From Sweltsa coloradensis (taxonomy: Eukaryota > Arthropoda > Insecta > Plecoptera > Chloroperlidae): a stretch of DNA of 64,000 nucleotides. Positions 12,731 through 25,900 of this stretch are shown piece after piece. The number at the start of each line of letters is the position of its first letter. The first letter of the stretch is position 1. Location of the stretch: NCBI GenBank assembly GCA_024449915.1, contig JAMZAV010000054.1, positions 682,001 through 746,000 of the forward strand. Direction: 5' to 3'. The notes beneath the pieces are model-generated. The model was not told where the DNA came from, searched no databases, and was given only the letters and a program-made list of their open reading frames with translations. The translations under genes and the position numbers were made by a program.

Positions 12731-15700
12731 TTGCTAGGGGTGAGACACGTTATCGCGTGCTCTTTCTGAGCGCGAGAGAAGAGAAGCGAAGCCGATAAAA
12801 TATGGGAACATCAAAGTAATCATCAAAAGTAATATCATCGTAAAAATACACGTTTCTTCTACATCCGCACACGATTGTTTTTTGTTTTCAATGAAATCAA
12901 AACCAGGAATAAGGTTTTATGTAAAACCATAAGCTTTTAACGATGATTACAAATACCGAAAATTCCACTTGAAAGAATAATGCGTCAATATCAATAATGC
13001 AAGCGATATACTTTTCTTATAGTATAATCAACGTCGATGGATTGAAAAAATTTAACATCAGTTGTTGCTAAGAGAATATCCACAAAAATGATGGTTATTT
13101 AGTACTCTGTATTGATTTTCTAATGAACACAATTGATTTTAAGAAAAGTTTTTTTTTCTAATGGTAAGTTGGCATGTTGCAAAGTAAGTTTCATCTATGT
13201 TTGTGGTTTATCTAGAAGTTGATGATTAACCGTTAACAAATCAATTAAATACATATTTTCTGTCACTTCATAACAAATGACATTTTGTATTCTATACTTG
13301 AATAAGTATTTTATGTCGCTTTATGACACAAAAGTGCCAAGATCTGAACAGGCTCCGATCTGTGCAATAATAACTGCAGGTATAGATGTTACTCATTCCA
13401 AGAAAGCAATATTCTTTTACATTATTATTTCCGGGTCAACGTTGACTACGCGGTGAAATTATTTACGTCTCCGAATTCATGTATCACTATTTGAACAAAC
13501 TACACTAAACTCGTAAGAAGACAGTTTCCTGAATATGCAGAGGGTGTTGCACTGTCAAATTTTAATCTCATTCTGGCGCATCCGCTCCAATTAATGACTA
13601 CGTAAATAACTTATTTTAGTTATCTTAGTGAGGTGTATTGACTAGGTAACATTAGAACATTGTGAAATTATAACATCATAATATTGTAACATTATAATAT
13701 AAATGAGTTATTAGAATATGCAAATAGCACAATTACAAAATGTCACTAGGTAAAGTCGGATCTAGTATATTGTTCAAGAACGCTGAATTTTGATCGTTTT
13801 AATAATTCTTGTCCGTGTATCTAAAAATGTAACTTAAATTAATAACCGTAGAAACATCTTTCTTCTTATTTACATAAGTATATTGATTTACTATTAATAT
13901 ATAACACTTGTAGTTAATTTTTAAAACTTTAAAAGGCTTCACGAGTGTGATTTCAAGAAGTTGCGTACATCGCCGGCGAATTGAAACAAAGATCCCAGTT
14001 GTGTTTCAACATCTGTTGTAGACGACAAAATAAATCCTTCAGTTCAGAGCGTTTCCTTGTTTCTGAAAAGATTCTTTATTGCCTTCAGTTTTAGTGACAA
14101 GACTTGTCGCAGTGGAGTACTCTACAAGCAATATTGATATTTCCTGAGAAAATAATGATTGTTTTATGAGGTGGGATTTACAATGTGTATTTAGCATTGT
14201 AATTCGTATCCCAGGAGACGCCGACGTTGGTTCCTCCTCAGAAGCCAGTTAGGGCTTAGCAAACTTCATCAATCGTTCAGCGAACAGCCCCTTTAAAATC
14301 AATTCAATTACCTAGTTCTCGATTAGCTTACCCATTTACAGACTCCCTACTCAAAAACAAAGGTAAACTTGGCTGCATATTTACCATCGCGGGAAAACTT
14401 GATTAATTACAACTATTCAAACACACACACGAATGTAAATGCAAAGTCGAAAATGTTCGAAAGTAAAAGAACGCCCACAGCTTCGCAAATCCCCACAACA
14501 TCATTGAACACATTACATCCATTCACCTACTGTTGGATTTTCTATGCTTGAATCTAATGTAAGCTATGTCACGGTAAGGAATTACTCCTGTCGCCCCTGA
14601 CTCTATCCTTGAATTGTGTACATCCCATGCATGAACTTTGTCGTCAAACATTCTCCATCAACGCAATGTAAAAGCAAACACATTTACATAGAGAATCAGC
14701 AAAAACGATTCAACTTTACTTAAATGGATTGTTGGTTAACAGTATATTATTAAATATTCTCCTTATATCGCATCACCACCTAGTAAAACAAGTTAGTAAA
14801 GCGTGTGTGTCTATTTGTACTCGGCGGATTGAATTCTCGATTATGCTATGTATACTGGTGGACAGCTAAGGAGCGATCCAGATAGCGCTGATTTAAATGT
14901 CTACTCACGTAAATGGGCATTTAACCGGAAAGCGGGAGTACAATTCCAACTTTACGCTATGAATTCAAGATAAAAGTGAACATAAACCACAGTTAATAGT
15001 TACGTGAACACGCATTAAACAGGGAGACTTGGGTGTTATTTCTACTTTCAGGAATAAATCGCATTATATAAGTTTTAAACATGGGTTAGCCTGTAAACAC
15101 AAAATTGGTAGTAAAATATAAACGTTTATTTGGATATATATTTAAATAGGAGTGATATAGAACTTTTTAGTAAAATTAAATTTTACCGCTAAAAATATTA
15201 CACGGTGTTTAATTTTGGGCGAAACACTGGTCTTGTACAATAAAAATTCTATTGGTTGCATAACCAGTGAGTTTAACGGAATAGATTCAACTCATGTATC
15301 TAAAAACGTTATTTTATTATCTTATAATATATGGCAGTTAAGTAACAAAAGTTGTTTTTGTTGCCGTTTGATTTCACTGTTTTCTTTATGGATCCGAAAT
15401 TCAATTCCGATGTAAGTGTCTAATAATTTTATTTGATGATTATGGCCACAAGTTTAAGTTTTGTTTAAAATGTCTAACTCAAACATATAGTACTCTGTTG
15501 AATTTATCAGCTTTTGATGTGACAAAAAAATCATTCATACGCCCAATGTAAGAAGTTAATAAAAAGTTCATAAAAATAAGTTCATAATATAGGAATATTA
15601 CTTGAATTCGCACAACCACTGTAGAGGTAGGGAAAACGTAACAAGCTTTTGTTTTTTTCTTGCTTAATAAAGATGATTTTTTTTTAATCTTCAGTTTTTC

Positions 15701-16689
15701 AAAAAGTGAGATTTTCCCATAGAGATTAAGATTAGCATTGCATTCTTAAGTATATTACATGGATTTATTTTATTATATACATAGGTTACTCGTATTTTAA
15801 TAAAACAGGTATAGCTTCTCAAATCCATTTAGTGCCTACATAAACCCATCATGCATAGATTAGCTAAAGTACGATTCGATCGCAGCCCTTTAGAAGCTTA
15901 CATTTTTCACGCTAATGTCACGGATCTTTGTTCAACTCTGTCCTTTGAAAAAATCTCATTGTTGTGAAACGTTCGCTCAGAACTCGTCTCACTTCTGCTG
16001 AAGAGAATCATGTGCCCAAACAAACTACGTCTGTGTGGTGTGTCCTATAGCGTTGCATCGTGTTGGTTCAAGACGAACCCAATCTACTTTTAGGGCCATG
16101 TTCTGTTTCAATCAGCGACGCTAGGGGGGTAATACATGAAGGTAAGCGATATCTGGGGGGAAGTTAGCTTGGTCAGCAAGAGTATAGATAATATGGGTTA
16201 TCAGTGGGTCTCAAACTTCCAAACAAGACTTTTAGTTCTAGTTGTGCAGTTTCATCACTGAAGACAACAATATTTCCGCGATATCGTAGACAAGTTGTAT
16301 GTTCATTATAACAGACTTCAATTTATATCATATTAAGTCAATTAACGTTCTCGGAACCGATAGTCCGAGGTGAGAGAATCGCAAGGGGAACATTTTAGAA
16401 AATACTCGGCAGAGGCGAATGAAATGTTATAATCTTATTCGAAATGTTCACGCACCTGAAAACAATTATTCTGCATGTATGTATCGAAGACGTACGTTTT
16501 CAAATATAAAAAAGAATATTGTGAGAGACGAAGAATGCTGAGATATCTGAAGATTGTGAGACCCACTTTGAAGCTGTAGGTGGCGAAAGAGAGGAATTCA
16601 ACACTATCGGGACAGATTTTCAGAAAACAGTAAGGCCAGTGCTTTTTATTGGTTAAAGTGGGCCGTATAAGTTGCAAGGGCACATGTCT

Positions 16690-16690
<1 letters not shown>
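12731..16690. other. AT-rich stretch, no gene recognised
   Basis: Frames up to about 100 codons occur, but they either run into the neighbouring AG microsatellite or lack splice-site support. No tRNA-like boxes or long repeats were recognised. Confidence 0.5.

Positions 16691-16691
<1 letters not shown>

Positions 16692-16731
<40 letters not shown>
16692..16731. repeat. (AG)20 dinucleotide microsatellite
   Basis: A perfect AG tract of about 40 bases. The RERERE/SLSLSL frames across it on either strand are translation artefacts. Confidence 0.96.
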
Positions 16732-16733
<2 letters not shown>

Positions 16734-16751
16734 TATTATCCAAAGTTAAAT

Positions 16752-17200
16752 CCGGGGATGGGCAAAGATATCGATATTTCGATACGATATCGATGTGGGA
16801 ATTTTTTCAATGTCGATATTATAGAGCTCCAAATCCAAATATCATAATTTGAAGAAAAATCCAAATTATTTTCAGAGAAAGCTCTTTAAGCTGAAGATAA
16901 TTTAAGAAAACTTGTTTTATTTGTTCGACTTTTAGAAAATTATGGTGGAGGTGCCGGGTCATTAATCTCGTGCGTGAGAACATAAAATTCATTACGCAGT
17001 TTTGGTGATACCTTATTTACCCTTTAAGTTACACATTATTAAAAATATACTAACTCTTTTGATACAATTTTGATTCTTGGGGCGGAGGGGGAATTTTGAT
17101 TTTTTGGCACAAATAATGAATTTTTTTCACATCGAAATGTTTGCGTGATATCGATACTTGAATGATATGTCAATACCGTATGACCTGACGTTACATGCTG
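16752..17200 (+). mobile_element. Possible hAT-type DNA transposon remnant
   Basis: CCGGGGATGGGCAAAG at 16752-16767, followed by alternating ATCGATA motifs (GATATCGATATTTCGATACG), resembles the 5' ends of many animal hAT elements (terminal CAGGGRTGGGCAA, then ATCGATA-rich sequence). More GATATCGATAC lies at about 17145. The expected inverted terminus TTGCCCATCCC is not visible at the far end, and no transposase frame is present. A segment shared with 5106 (TGGTGGAGGTGCCGG) sits inside at about 16944. This is terminus resemblance only. Confidence 0.25.
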
Positions 17201-17877
17201 CCCCCTTAAAATCCATCAAGATCTTTTTCCCACATATTTGTGTTTTATGAGATAGTTAATGGTGTAGTTTGTAAAACGTCTGTCGTGTTACGACTCAAGG
17301 TCATGACATGAATGTGAATGTCATTCATCGTCATCTTAAATCCTCATAACTCACAACACGAAACGCATAAATAGAGGCGTTAAACAACAAAAGAAAAATA
17401 TTAACAAAATGGAGTCAAAGCTTAGCATAAGCCTTCTAACGTCAAAATAATATTCTTCAGATTTACAACCCTGCAGAATTCTATTCGCTAGCTCGCAAGT
17501 TGCGAGTGACTTTTAATATCTTGCGAGTGAACATTTCCACTTTCAGAGATCGTTTTGTACCCTTTATAGCAGCGTGTATGCATTTTCCATCTTGGGAAAC
17601 AAGAGGGAGAACTTGTACTCAAAGCCATGCAACTAACAACTAGCGGAGCTGGCTTTATTGTCGCATCTACCGAATGCCAATCATCTCGGATAAGAGGGGT
17701 GTGAGTGCGACTTAGTCGGTAATTTTAGCTTAGCTTCAATAAAACTAAGAAGTGGCGTATTATTAGGCTGGCAATAACAACACCAAATTCAAATTGGCAA
17801 AATTTCGATCTCAAAAGGCATAGGTGCTGCTAAAAATCAATGTTACCAAGGTTACAGGTTGAAGTATAGCTAGGTGT

Positions 17878-18040
17878 CGTCCGCGGTAGCACATATACGA
17901 TAAGGGCGCCGAAGTGTACGGCTCTACGAGGACGTGGGTTCGAATCCCGGATGAGGCAAGTTTTTTACTATCATTCTTCATCGTCATCTATCACCATTCA
18001 CCACTCATCGTCTCGAATAGCCTTAATGCGTTATGCAACA
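17878..18040 (+). mobile_element. tRNA-derived SINE, group A, plus strand
   Basis: The tRNA-like head GTCCGCGGTAGCACATA...GGACGTGGGTTCGAATCCCG contains a perfect B box (GGTTCGAATCC, 17938-17948). After a short T-rich linker comes a tail CTTCATCGTCATCTATCACC...CTCATCGTCTCGAATAGCCTTAATGCG. The same head and tail occur reversed at 28682-28827, so the boundaries are supported by two copies. The tail alone also ends the two SINE-C copies at 37.4 and 41.35 kb. No coding capacity, as expected for a SINE. Confidence 0.75.
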
Positions 18041-18780
18041 AAAATCACAATCCAGTAGCTAGACATGAGATTTGACCAAAACTAACTTTCGAGACTTTTT
18101 TTATACCACTATTTTTCGAATTATTTAACGAACGGTAATATAATATTACAGAATACATATGCGTTTACTAAGCTTGTCAGATGTGATTGTTGTACAACCA
18201 AAAATTTGACGCGAAGTTGTTTTTTTAGGAGGAACAACCTTTTGCGGATAATCTGCTAGCTTGGAAACTCCGAGTATACCAACGTCAGTTTACGATAGAG
18301 CGCATTTTTGAGACTCGTAACAAAAAAGTAAGAGACGATTAACTTCTGGTTGACGAGATTAAAGAGCCCAAACAAGCAAGAGCTTTTAATTTGGAAGCCA
18401 CTATTTTATTACTTTTCTTTTCAGCTTCTCCTCGAGAAAGTGAAATCTTGCCGTAAATCCTTCAAAACGATCCCAAGATTGACAACAACCTTACACGCTC
18501 TGATATAAGAGGAATCTAGACATTCTTGCAAGAGGAAGATACTTTAAAACTCATGAGCTGCGAATCTATGGGAGAATTTCCTTGGCATAATCTAATTTGG
18601 TTACAAAAACAATTATATGAACATGGCTGACTAACAACAGCAACAGTTCAGAATCAAGTTAAGCAGAAAATTGCCAGTAGAGCTCTTCTACAATCATTTA
18701 CATACCATTTACACACAAACAACAATATTTACATACAATATCAACAACGCATTAAAGATATTGAGCGTTCAGGGAGATCA

Positions 18781-20060
18781 CTTCAGAAACGAGACGTATA
18801 TAATGGTGAATTATTATTTTTAATATCATCGTACATTTTCTTACACATTTTACACAGTTTACTAAATGCAAAAATGAATTACGTAACTATATAATTCACA
18901 TCTTCAAATATAAAATTGAACTTGAAACCATTAAACAATAATTAACGATTCCAGCCATTGTGTATGTGCAAGGGAGTGTTAAACGCGATTTCGAGGTTAC
19001 CAATTTATAAACACATTTAGTACAATCACCACCATCACCTTTCTCTGTAAAGCGTTTCTACATGTTACAGTCTTCAAAATTGCTCAGTTAAGTATAAATG
19101 TTTATTCCTACATGCAAACACAGCCCACATTCGTTAAACATTTTCTTGGACGTATTTGAGGACGATGCTCATAAACAAAACACTCTCAACCTCAAATCCA
19201 GTCGCGATTTGTGTACAAACTAGATGCGCGTATAAACACCCACCCCCAACATTGCCTTACACGTACACAGTTGCACTAATGCTCATCTGAATGGTATCCC
19301 GGCAACCCTTCGAACTTCTTGAGGTTTTGAGGTCTCTAACAAACAGTAACTCAAATCCTCGGATTTGAATGACTAAAGTCTATCCCTTGAGGTACAAAGT
19401 GACCATCGGCGACGAGACCGGGATCGGTCGTCCCGTCTATTGTCTGCACTTCAGAAACGAATAATCAATTAAAGATTAATTTACGTTCACGGACATTCTT
19501 ACAATAACGAACGTATATAATGGCAAAATATATTTAGTAACTGAAATTTTTTAAATTTTATACGTGAACTGTTATATGCAATTAGCCCTTCAGTATAGTA
19601 TTGCGAAGGATTGGAAGGAGTCGGATAGGATCAATCTTGCTTCGCTAACGATGAGAAACTCGAAAACTTCGTCGATTCCGTCTCGACGAGATTGAACGGA
19701 CCCAATCACAGCGCTAGCGCGAGCACAGCGTAGATATTCCATCTCATATAAATACTTGAACATACATATACTCAGCTGTGTTTCAGGAGTAACGCGATTC
19801 GTACCATTAAAATAGTCAACACACATCTTCTGTAAGGTTCTCTGTACGTCTTCAATCTCATTAAGTAAGTTTCTACAACAGCACATTCGTTACTTTTTTG
19901 TACGTATGAGGACATCTCTAAACAAACACTCACTAACACTGTGATTTGTGAAGAACAGTCTATCTCTTGAGGTACAAGGACCCGCGGCGGACCGACGTTC
20001 CGTTGTCTGCATTTCTTCCCTTTGCGACCACTGAGCGACATGTTGTTTACCTTCCCCATT
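18781..20060. repeat. Old degenerate duplication, spacing about 577 bases
   Basis: 19325-19448 (TGAGGTCTCTAACAAACA..., TCTATCCCTTGAGGTACAAAG..., TTGTCTGCACTTC) aligns with 19903-20017 (TGAGGACATCTCTAAACAAACA..., TCTATCTCTTGAGGTACAAGG..., TTGTCTGCATTTC). GAAACGA followed by ACGTATATAATGG appears at 18787 and again between 19451 and 19522. Reading frames of 95-98 codons on the minus strand (19590-20059) overlap this block; they show no recognisable domain and their overlap suggests chance. The type of repeat is unknown. Confidence 0.45.
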
Positions 20061-20394
20061 CATCATCGGATGAAAATATTATCGCAAATTTTTTTTTAAT
20101 GAATTCATACTGTTCATGTGTAGCTTGAGTGAAGTGTTTTTACTCTATTTCACGATCAAAAAATTGACTGAAAATACATAAAACATTCATTGTGTATTAT
20201 TTAAAGCGATTTATACAATATTTATAAAACATTATACATAACCATCACTTTTGTAGCGGAATGTTACGTCTCAAAAAATTAGAGTTTCACATGCAACACG
20301 CCCACATTGTTCAACAACTTTTTTGATATTGGACACTTAAACAAAAATCTCAACTAAATATATTAATACAGGCAGCGTATAAAACCCTCACTGC

Positions 20395-20640
20395 CTTAGC
20401 ATTGTGTCATTTGACGAACTACTCTACGTCCCCGGTTCGAACCCTTAGCAAGCTGCTAATTTTTCCATTCCAGCGTAAGCGAATCAGGATTTGGTCCTTT
20501 GTGACTTACACTGGATATAGACTAGGGCGTATTGCACCCACACCCACATAATGAACTTAGCACTTGTGGGAGAACCACTACATGTGCCGTGTTAGTTTTA
20601 CTTGCTTCAGCAAGGCTCTTCGCGGTACGAGATTTCTTCA
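20395..20640 (+). mobile_element. Probable tRNA-derived SINE fragment (single copy in window)
   Basis: A B-box match GGTTCGAACCC at 20434-20444 follows a TCATTTGACGAACTACTCTACGTCCCC segment. It is followed by about 190 bases of higher GC, non-coding sequence (GTGACTTACACTGGATATAG... CTTCGCGGTACGAGATTTC) that differs from the surrounding AT-rich DNA. The A box is not clear. No second copy was seen here, so family status is inferred only from the B box and the composition. Confidence 0.4.
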
Positions 20641-20744
20641 TAGATTTTAATTATTTTAGCAAAATATTTCCTAGCGTCGACGCCGCTTCTTGTTGATTTT
20701 AATGTAATGACAAGGATAAACAATAAATAAAACAGAATTGCAAC

Positions 20745-21200
20745 TGGGATGATGTGATAGTTCATAATTCAGGGATTAATTTTGACAATGATGTTGGTTC
20801 AGAAGACAAGAAATTGCAACAAAGACGATGGTTCAGAATTTAGGGATTGTGATAAGGATGTTTGTTAAGAATTTCAGAGATTGCGTCAAGGATGTCCTAA
20901 ACGGAGTATACGTCTTTGTAATGTTCAACGTTGAACTTTATGAGGGTTGAAACTTGAATTTGACTCTGCCGGAAAAAATAGTCACTGGTTTTATTTTTTT
21001 GTACTTTTGTTTTTTGATTTTTTGTTTATATGTCTCGCCATAACGTTCGAACGGAGGTTCGGATCGAGTTGAACTTGAACGTTGAACTTCATGAGGGTAA
21101 TTACGCTGTCTTAAATAAAATTCACCAATCCTTGTCATAATCCCTGAATTCTGAAAAATCCCTTGTTGCAATTCTGTATTATGAACCAACATCAACCAAC
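20745..21200. repeat. Cluster of short direct and inverted repeats
   Basis: The plus strand has repeated units like TTCAGAATTTAGGGATTGTG and GACAATGATGTTGGTTCAG at 20765-20880. Their reverse complements occur at about 21115-21200 (AATCCCTGAATTCTGAA, ATTATGAACCAACATC). Superimposed on this, ACGTTGAACTTTATGAGGGT (about 20931) recurs directly as ACGTTGAACTTCATGAGGGT (about 21079). The arrangement could fold into a long imperfect hairpin. The 85-codon minus frame here is probably spurious. Confidence 0.6.
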
Positions 21201-21450
21201 AAACTTAAAATATCTTTGACCTCCAGAGTGTAAAACATAAACTTTCGGGCGCGTTTATATAGCAACGAGGCAAGGAAGTAGTAACAATGGAGAAGTAGTA
21301 AACTGGTGGGTCCATTAAACTTAAACACGTCCCGAGCTATGCCGATAAGTGGGACGCATCTATGAAATATTTAATAACCTATAACTATTTTGAAATAATA
21401 ATTAAAAGTCGTGGCTCACAAAAATAAAAGTTTTCGAGTAAATATAGAGC

Positions 21451-21665
21451 AGTCAAGAAATGTGATAATACCATATTTCGTTACTGGAAAAGTCCAGAAT
21501 ATGCAATACCTATCAAAATTACAGTTTCTGTAGTAGAAGTCAAGAAATGTGCTTTATACTAGAGTCCGTTACTGGAAGAGTCCAGAAAATGCAATACCTA
21601 CCAAAATTACAGTTTCTGAAGTAGAAGTCAAGAAGTAAGATACATAGTACAGTTCGTTACTTAGA
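21451..21665 (+). repeat. Tandem repeat, 87-88-base unit, about 2.5 copies
   Basis: AGTCAAGAA recurs at 21451, 21538 and 21626. The intervening units share CGTTACTGGAA(A/G)AGTCCAG, ATGCAATACCTA(T/C)C and AAAATTACAGTTTCTG. Copies differ by point changes and small indels, so this is a local duplication of moderate age. Confidence 0.85.
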
Positions 21666-22066
21666 AGACAAGCTCTTGAGACGTTCAAGCAATAAGCTTC
21701 GGCATTGGAGAACACAAAAAGCAATCGACAAAAAAACTAGGCTGCTATTAGAGATAAAATACTATTGCGACGTCTTTTAACAGTGGCAATTCACTGGGAT
21801 AGAACCACAGTTATATGTTGGAAAAGATGACACGCAAGAATGACGGGACGGCATATGTCTCTCATTGCGTATGCAGCACGATAAGATACACAGACCATCG
21901 TCAACTGCAGACGAATTGATAGTTCAAAAACAGTAAACAAATATGCGTTACTTTAGATCGTTAATCGATGAAATGCAAATATTACGAGATTCTACTGATA
22001 AATGCCACCGCACGATATTAGATAATGCAAATATTGAACGATAAAAAAATACAAATCTGATTGTAA

Positions 22067-22086
22067 TTTATTTATTTATTTATTTT
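22067..22086. repeat. (TTTA)n short microsatellite
   Basis: About five TTTA units inside AT-rich DNA. Confidence 0.85.
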
Positions 22087-22952
22087 GTGGATACATAACT
22101 TCAGGACATTTATGTCCCACAAGCGCAATTTACCTTAATCATTAACATTTACATAAAAAAAAGTTAAAATAAATAAATAAAGACAAACAGGAAAATATAA
22201 ATAGTAAATATTTTTACTGTTTACATATTTCTGAAATATTATACAAACATACAAAATTCCACAAATTAAACTAAAGTTTCGCGCGTTGAGAAGTTTTTTT
22301 TTAAATATTCGGAATTGCCTTTTAGTATCTGTACATAAGTTGTTGGTATTTAGTAACTACCAGTGGAGTCGATTTAGGAAGAGACAATATAAAAAATTAT
22401 AATTAATAATGGCATTGATGCGGATAGTAGTATTGACAAAACAAATAATAACAATTAATATTTAATAATAACAATTTAACGACTTAAGCTTCGTAATTAG
22501 ATTCGCTTCTTGCAAATTTCATGATTATGGATTAAACTATTATTTATTCTTGCCCCAAATAGTCTCTGCACATTTATATTCTCGAAGAAGTATTCAAGTT
22601 AGGTACGATTATACCAATAAAGACACGCGATAGTGGTAAAATAAAAACGGAATTCATTGAGATACATTGATTGGCTTGGCCACAATTACTCTTTCACTAC
22701 TCTTGTTAGATTGATCAAAAAAGTCTAGGGCTTTTATGCCAAGTCTTAGAATTACAGTCTTGAAATAAATTGCATGCCATCTGGAAGACAATGAAACCAA
22801 TCGAGAGAGGAAAAAATCGACACCGAAAGAAAACTGTTCAAAACTAATCGAAATGAACAAATAAAATAGAGGAAACAAACAAGCCCAGACGTCTCATTCT
22901 AAGGTCAGGTGACATTTAGGGCATCCATTCACATCTGTTCACCCGGTGAGGC

Positions 22953-22970
22953 GGGGGGGGGGGGGGGGGG
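22953..22970. repeat. G18 homopolymer
   Basis: Eighteen consecutive G after CCCGGTGAGGC. Such runs are prone to length error in sequencing, so the exact count is uncertain. Confidence 0.9.
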
Positions 22971-25900
22971 AATTAGGTTAGTTGTTGTGTTCGTATCTTT
23001 GTTACAGATAATTACGAGTGCTATTCAGACATATTTTAAAATATCGTTACAAATAAATTATGGAACTTTCTGAGAAGTTCAGATCTTAAAGTCATCTCTC
23101 GCGAATAATAAATTAAGTAATGCGCTTGCGCACACAATGTAATAATGTGAATGACTAACTTTTGATGAACTTTGAAAAAAGTTAGGGATGAAAGATAATG
23201 GGTTTACTTCTGAGTTGCTCTAAAATGAAACTTTTCTCTTTCTCAGAGTCTGTTGGATCTGCGATATAGAGTTCAAATATAATAATTTGATGTGCTTGGC
23301 TTCACACGTAGGCTCTTAAAACCCTCCTTTCTTCTTATTTTATAAAGAGGGGCGAGTGATGTGCCTGATGTCAACTTTGAATATCTTGCAAATTTGTTTT
23401 ATCAACCAGAAGCCTTAAGTCTTGAATATAATGAATAATTTTAAATTCAGTGGTACAACACTAAATTCTGAAGTATCTGCTCCGACGCCCGCATCACTTA
23501 CCCGCTCTTTATTCTACCCCAATCTGTTTCTTCGTGGTCGTGCTATTGTTCAATGGTTTTATCACGTGCTTAAAAACACAGAATCGCGTTATTATTTAAG
23601 ATTTGATCACTATTATCATCATTACTGTACGTTATCGCCGAATCGTCATATCTGCTAAGCTCACTTCAGCTATTTTAACTTCGTCTCACAATTCCACAAA
23701 CTCTGGAGTCTAGAAGTCTTTAAAACGAGTTTTCCCTGTGCATATCTCGATTTCCAATAATTTCTAATTTCATCTAGTTTCCACTTGACTGGTAACGTTA
23801 CGCGAACGACGGTTTGTGCAGTCGCCTACCGTAGGCTATCCCTAGCAGTACAGCTCACCAAGGACTAGTGTGAAATGTTAATGCGACTTACTTATATCGA
23901 TACGATATTCATGAATGCAGATTGCGCTTCAAAACTACCAATACCTAACAGTCGTACGTGAGTTTAATGTGCTTTATTGTGTGCAGTCTACATCGCAAGC
24001 GGAGACTTGAGTAATAACGTGTAAATTACATGATTGCGAGCACTGGTCGAAACTTGATTTTTGCAAGTGTATATTTTACACGAGCTCACCATTATAATAA
24101 TTGTGGTTTGTGGGTAGTTACAATTTAACAAGTTGGTTCTAATATATTAGAAACCTTAAATAATATTATGTTTAAAGTTATTACAATACAAACTTTTTCC
24201 TTGAAAATTAATTTCAAACAAATTAATTTCTATACGCGTAGCGGATATTTGCTGCAAATATTTATGATTTATTTCCGTTATTATGTATTTGTAATGCAAG
24301 AAAACGTAATAAACACTATAGATATAATCGTGGTTATTGTAATGAGTTAAATTTTATTAAAATAGTAATTAAAATATAGGCCTACACATAAAAACTGGTA
24401 AAAACAATTTGTACAATTAACCAGCCATGGTTTAAACTCATGTCGGAACTCAAGAATAGTGACAGGATGTGTAGAACTTGTTTATCTGACAATGACCGCA
24501 GAGGGATGCCAACTGAATAAAAACAAAATTCTTTTGTATCATCTTGAACATTTTAAAGCAAATTTTGAATTATATCCTGCATTCGATATTAATATTTAAA
24601 GTTAAATGGGCTATTACCCACCAAAATTTGTGTTTATTACATAATCTATCATAGCGTAATACAACACAAAAATCACAGTTTAAAAAAATTATATCTTGTA
24701 ACTGTGATTTTACATGAATTATCCAAGTTCTTTTTATCCTGAATTATGCGAAAATGGGTGCTTAGGGGAATTTCTTAAATCGGCTTTAAACTGTTTATTT
24801 TTTGTTCCACGTATAGATACTAGAGCATCGTACCAATCTAAAATGGCCCCTAAGAATATCGTGTCTTGAAGCTGTGCACAATACACTCAAATGCCCAAAA
24901 ATATGCATTCCAAATCACACCCCTCCTTCGTTACAGCATATTTTGACCGAACCACATGCCCAAATTACAAAACAAAATATATCTGATTTACAGAAAAGGC
25001 TGTCGAGTACGTCAATAGTGGCCAATATATTTTTGGATCGAAATCCTCCAAGGTAACGGGGCATAACGATGGTCCTCATGTTATTTATGGGTATTTATGG
25101 GACTGTTTTTGACGATGAGAACTAGCTCGAAAATTTCCAAGTTTGACAAAAATAAATCGGGTCATGGTGGACCCAATAATTTTTCTGTCACTTTATAAAT
25201 TCATAACTAGTTAGCCTGTGAAATATATTTTTTTAGTTTAGCGGGTGAATACCCTTTTAAGGATGTACACAACAAATGAATATAATTATGAATAAACAAA
25301 CAACCAACAGCATCAGAGAGTTACCACGCCCTTAAACGCTGGGTCATATTTCTTCTTTTCTATCATAACACTAGACGGTAGAAATGATAGATTAATTATG
25401 GTCGACGCATATATTTTATTCCAAATTTCCTTATTCATTTGTTGATGTTATTATCATCTGGATAATAATCACAATATAATATAACAACATTAAATCGTTA
25501 AATTCTCTAACTGGTAATTGCGAGAATATAATAATAATCCCCATTAAACATCAAACGCGAGCTATTTGAACAAGAAATAGTCAATTAATAATTCTATACC
25601 ATGAAAGCACATTTCCACATGAATTTGTGTCATCAATTCTAACATATAAAATAAACATTTTTTTAACTTAACATAATTGATGAAAATTTAAAGCAATTAA
25701 TTTAATATTGGATTAAACAATTAAAAACAATCCCACTGATGGCTTCTGCATGGCATTGGCAGTAAAGCGAATAGACAGCCACAGTGGGAAGCTGGTTTAA
25801 TTACTTGAAGCCGCTGCCTTGCACACCTTGAGCTTGGTACAAAGTGGCTGCCTAGGCCTACTACAAGAGATAATTAAATTGGTTTGAAGGGCTTAAGGAT

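Noticed and set aside
17878..17965. Possible functional tRNA gene because of the perfect B box
   Set aside because: No closed acceptor stem, and the sequence continues into a tail shared with other copies, so a SINE head is more likely.
19590..20059. Two overlapping minus-strand frames of 95-98 codons
   Set aside because: They overlap each other in different frames and lie on a degenerate duplication; at most one could be real and neither shows a domain.
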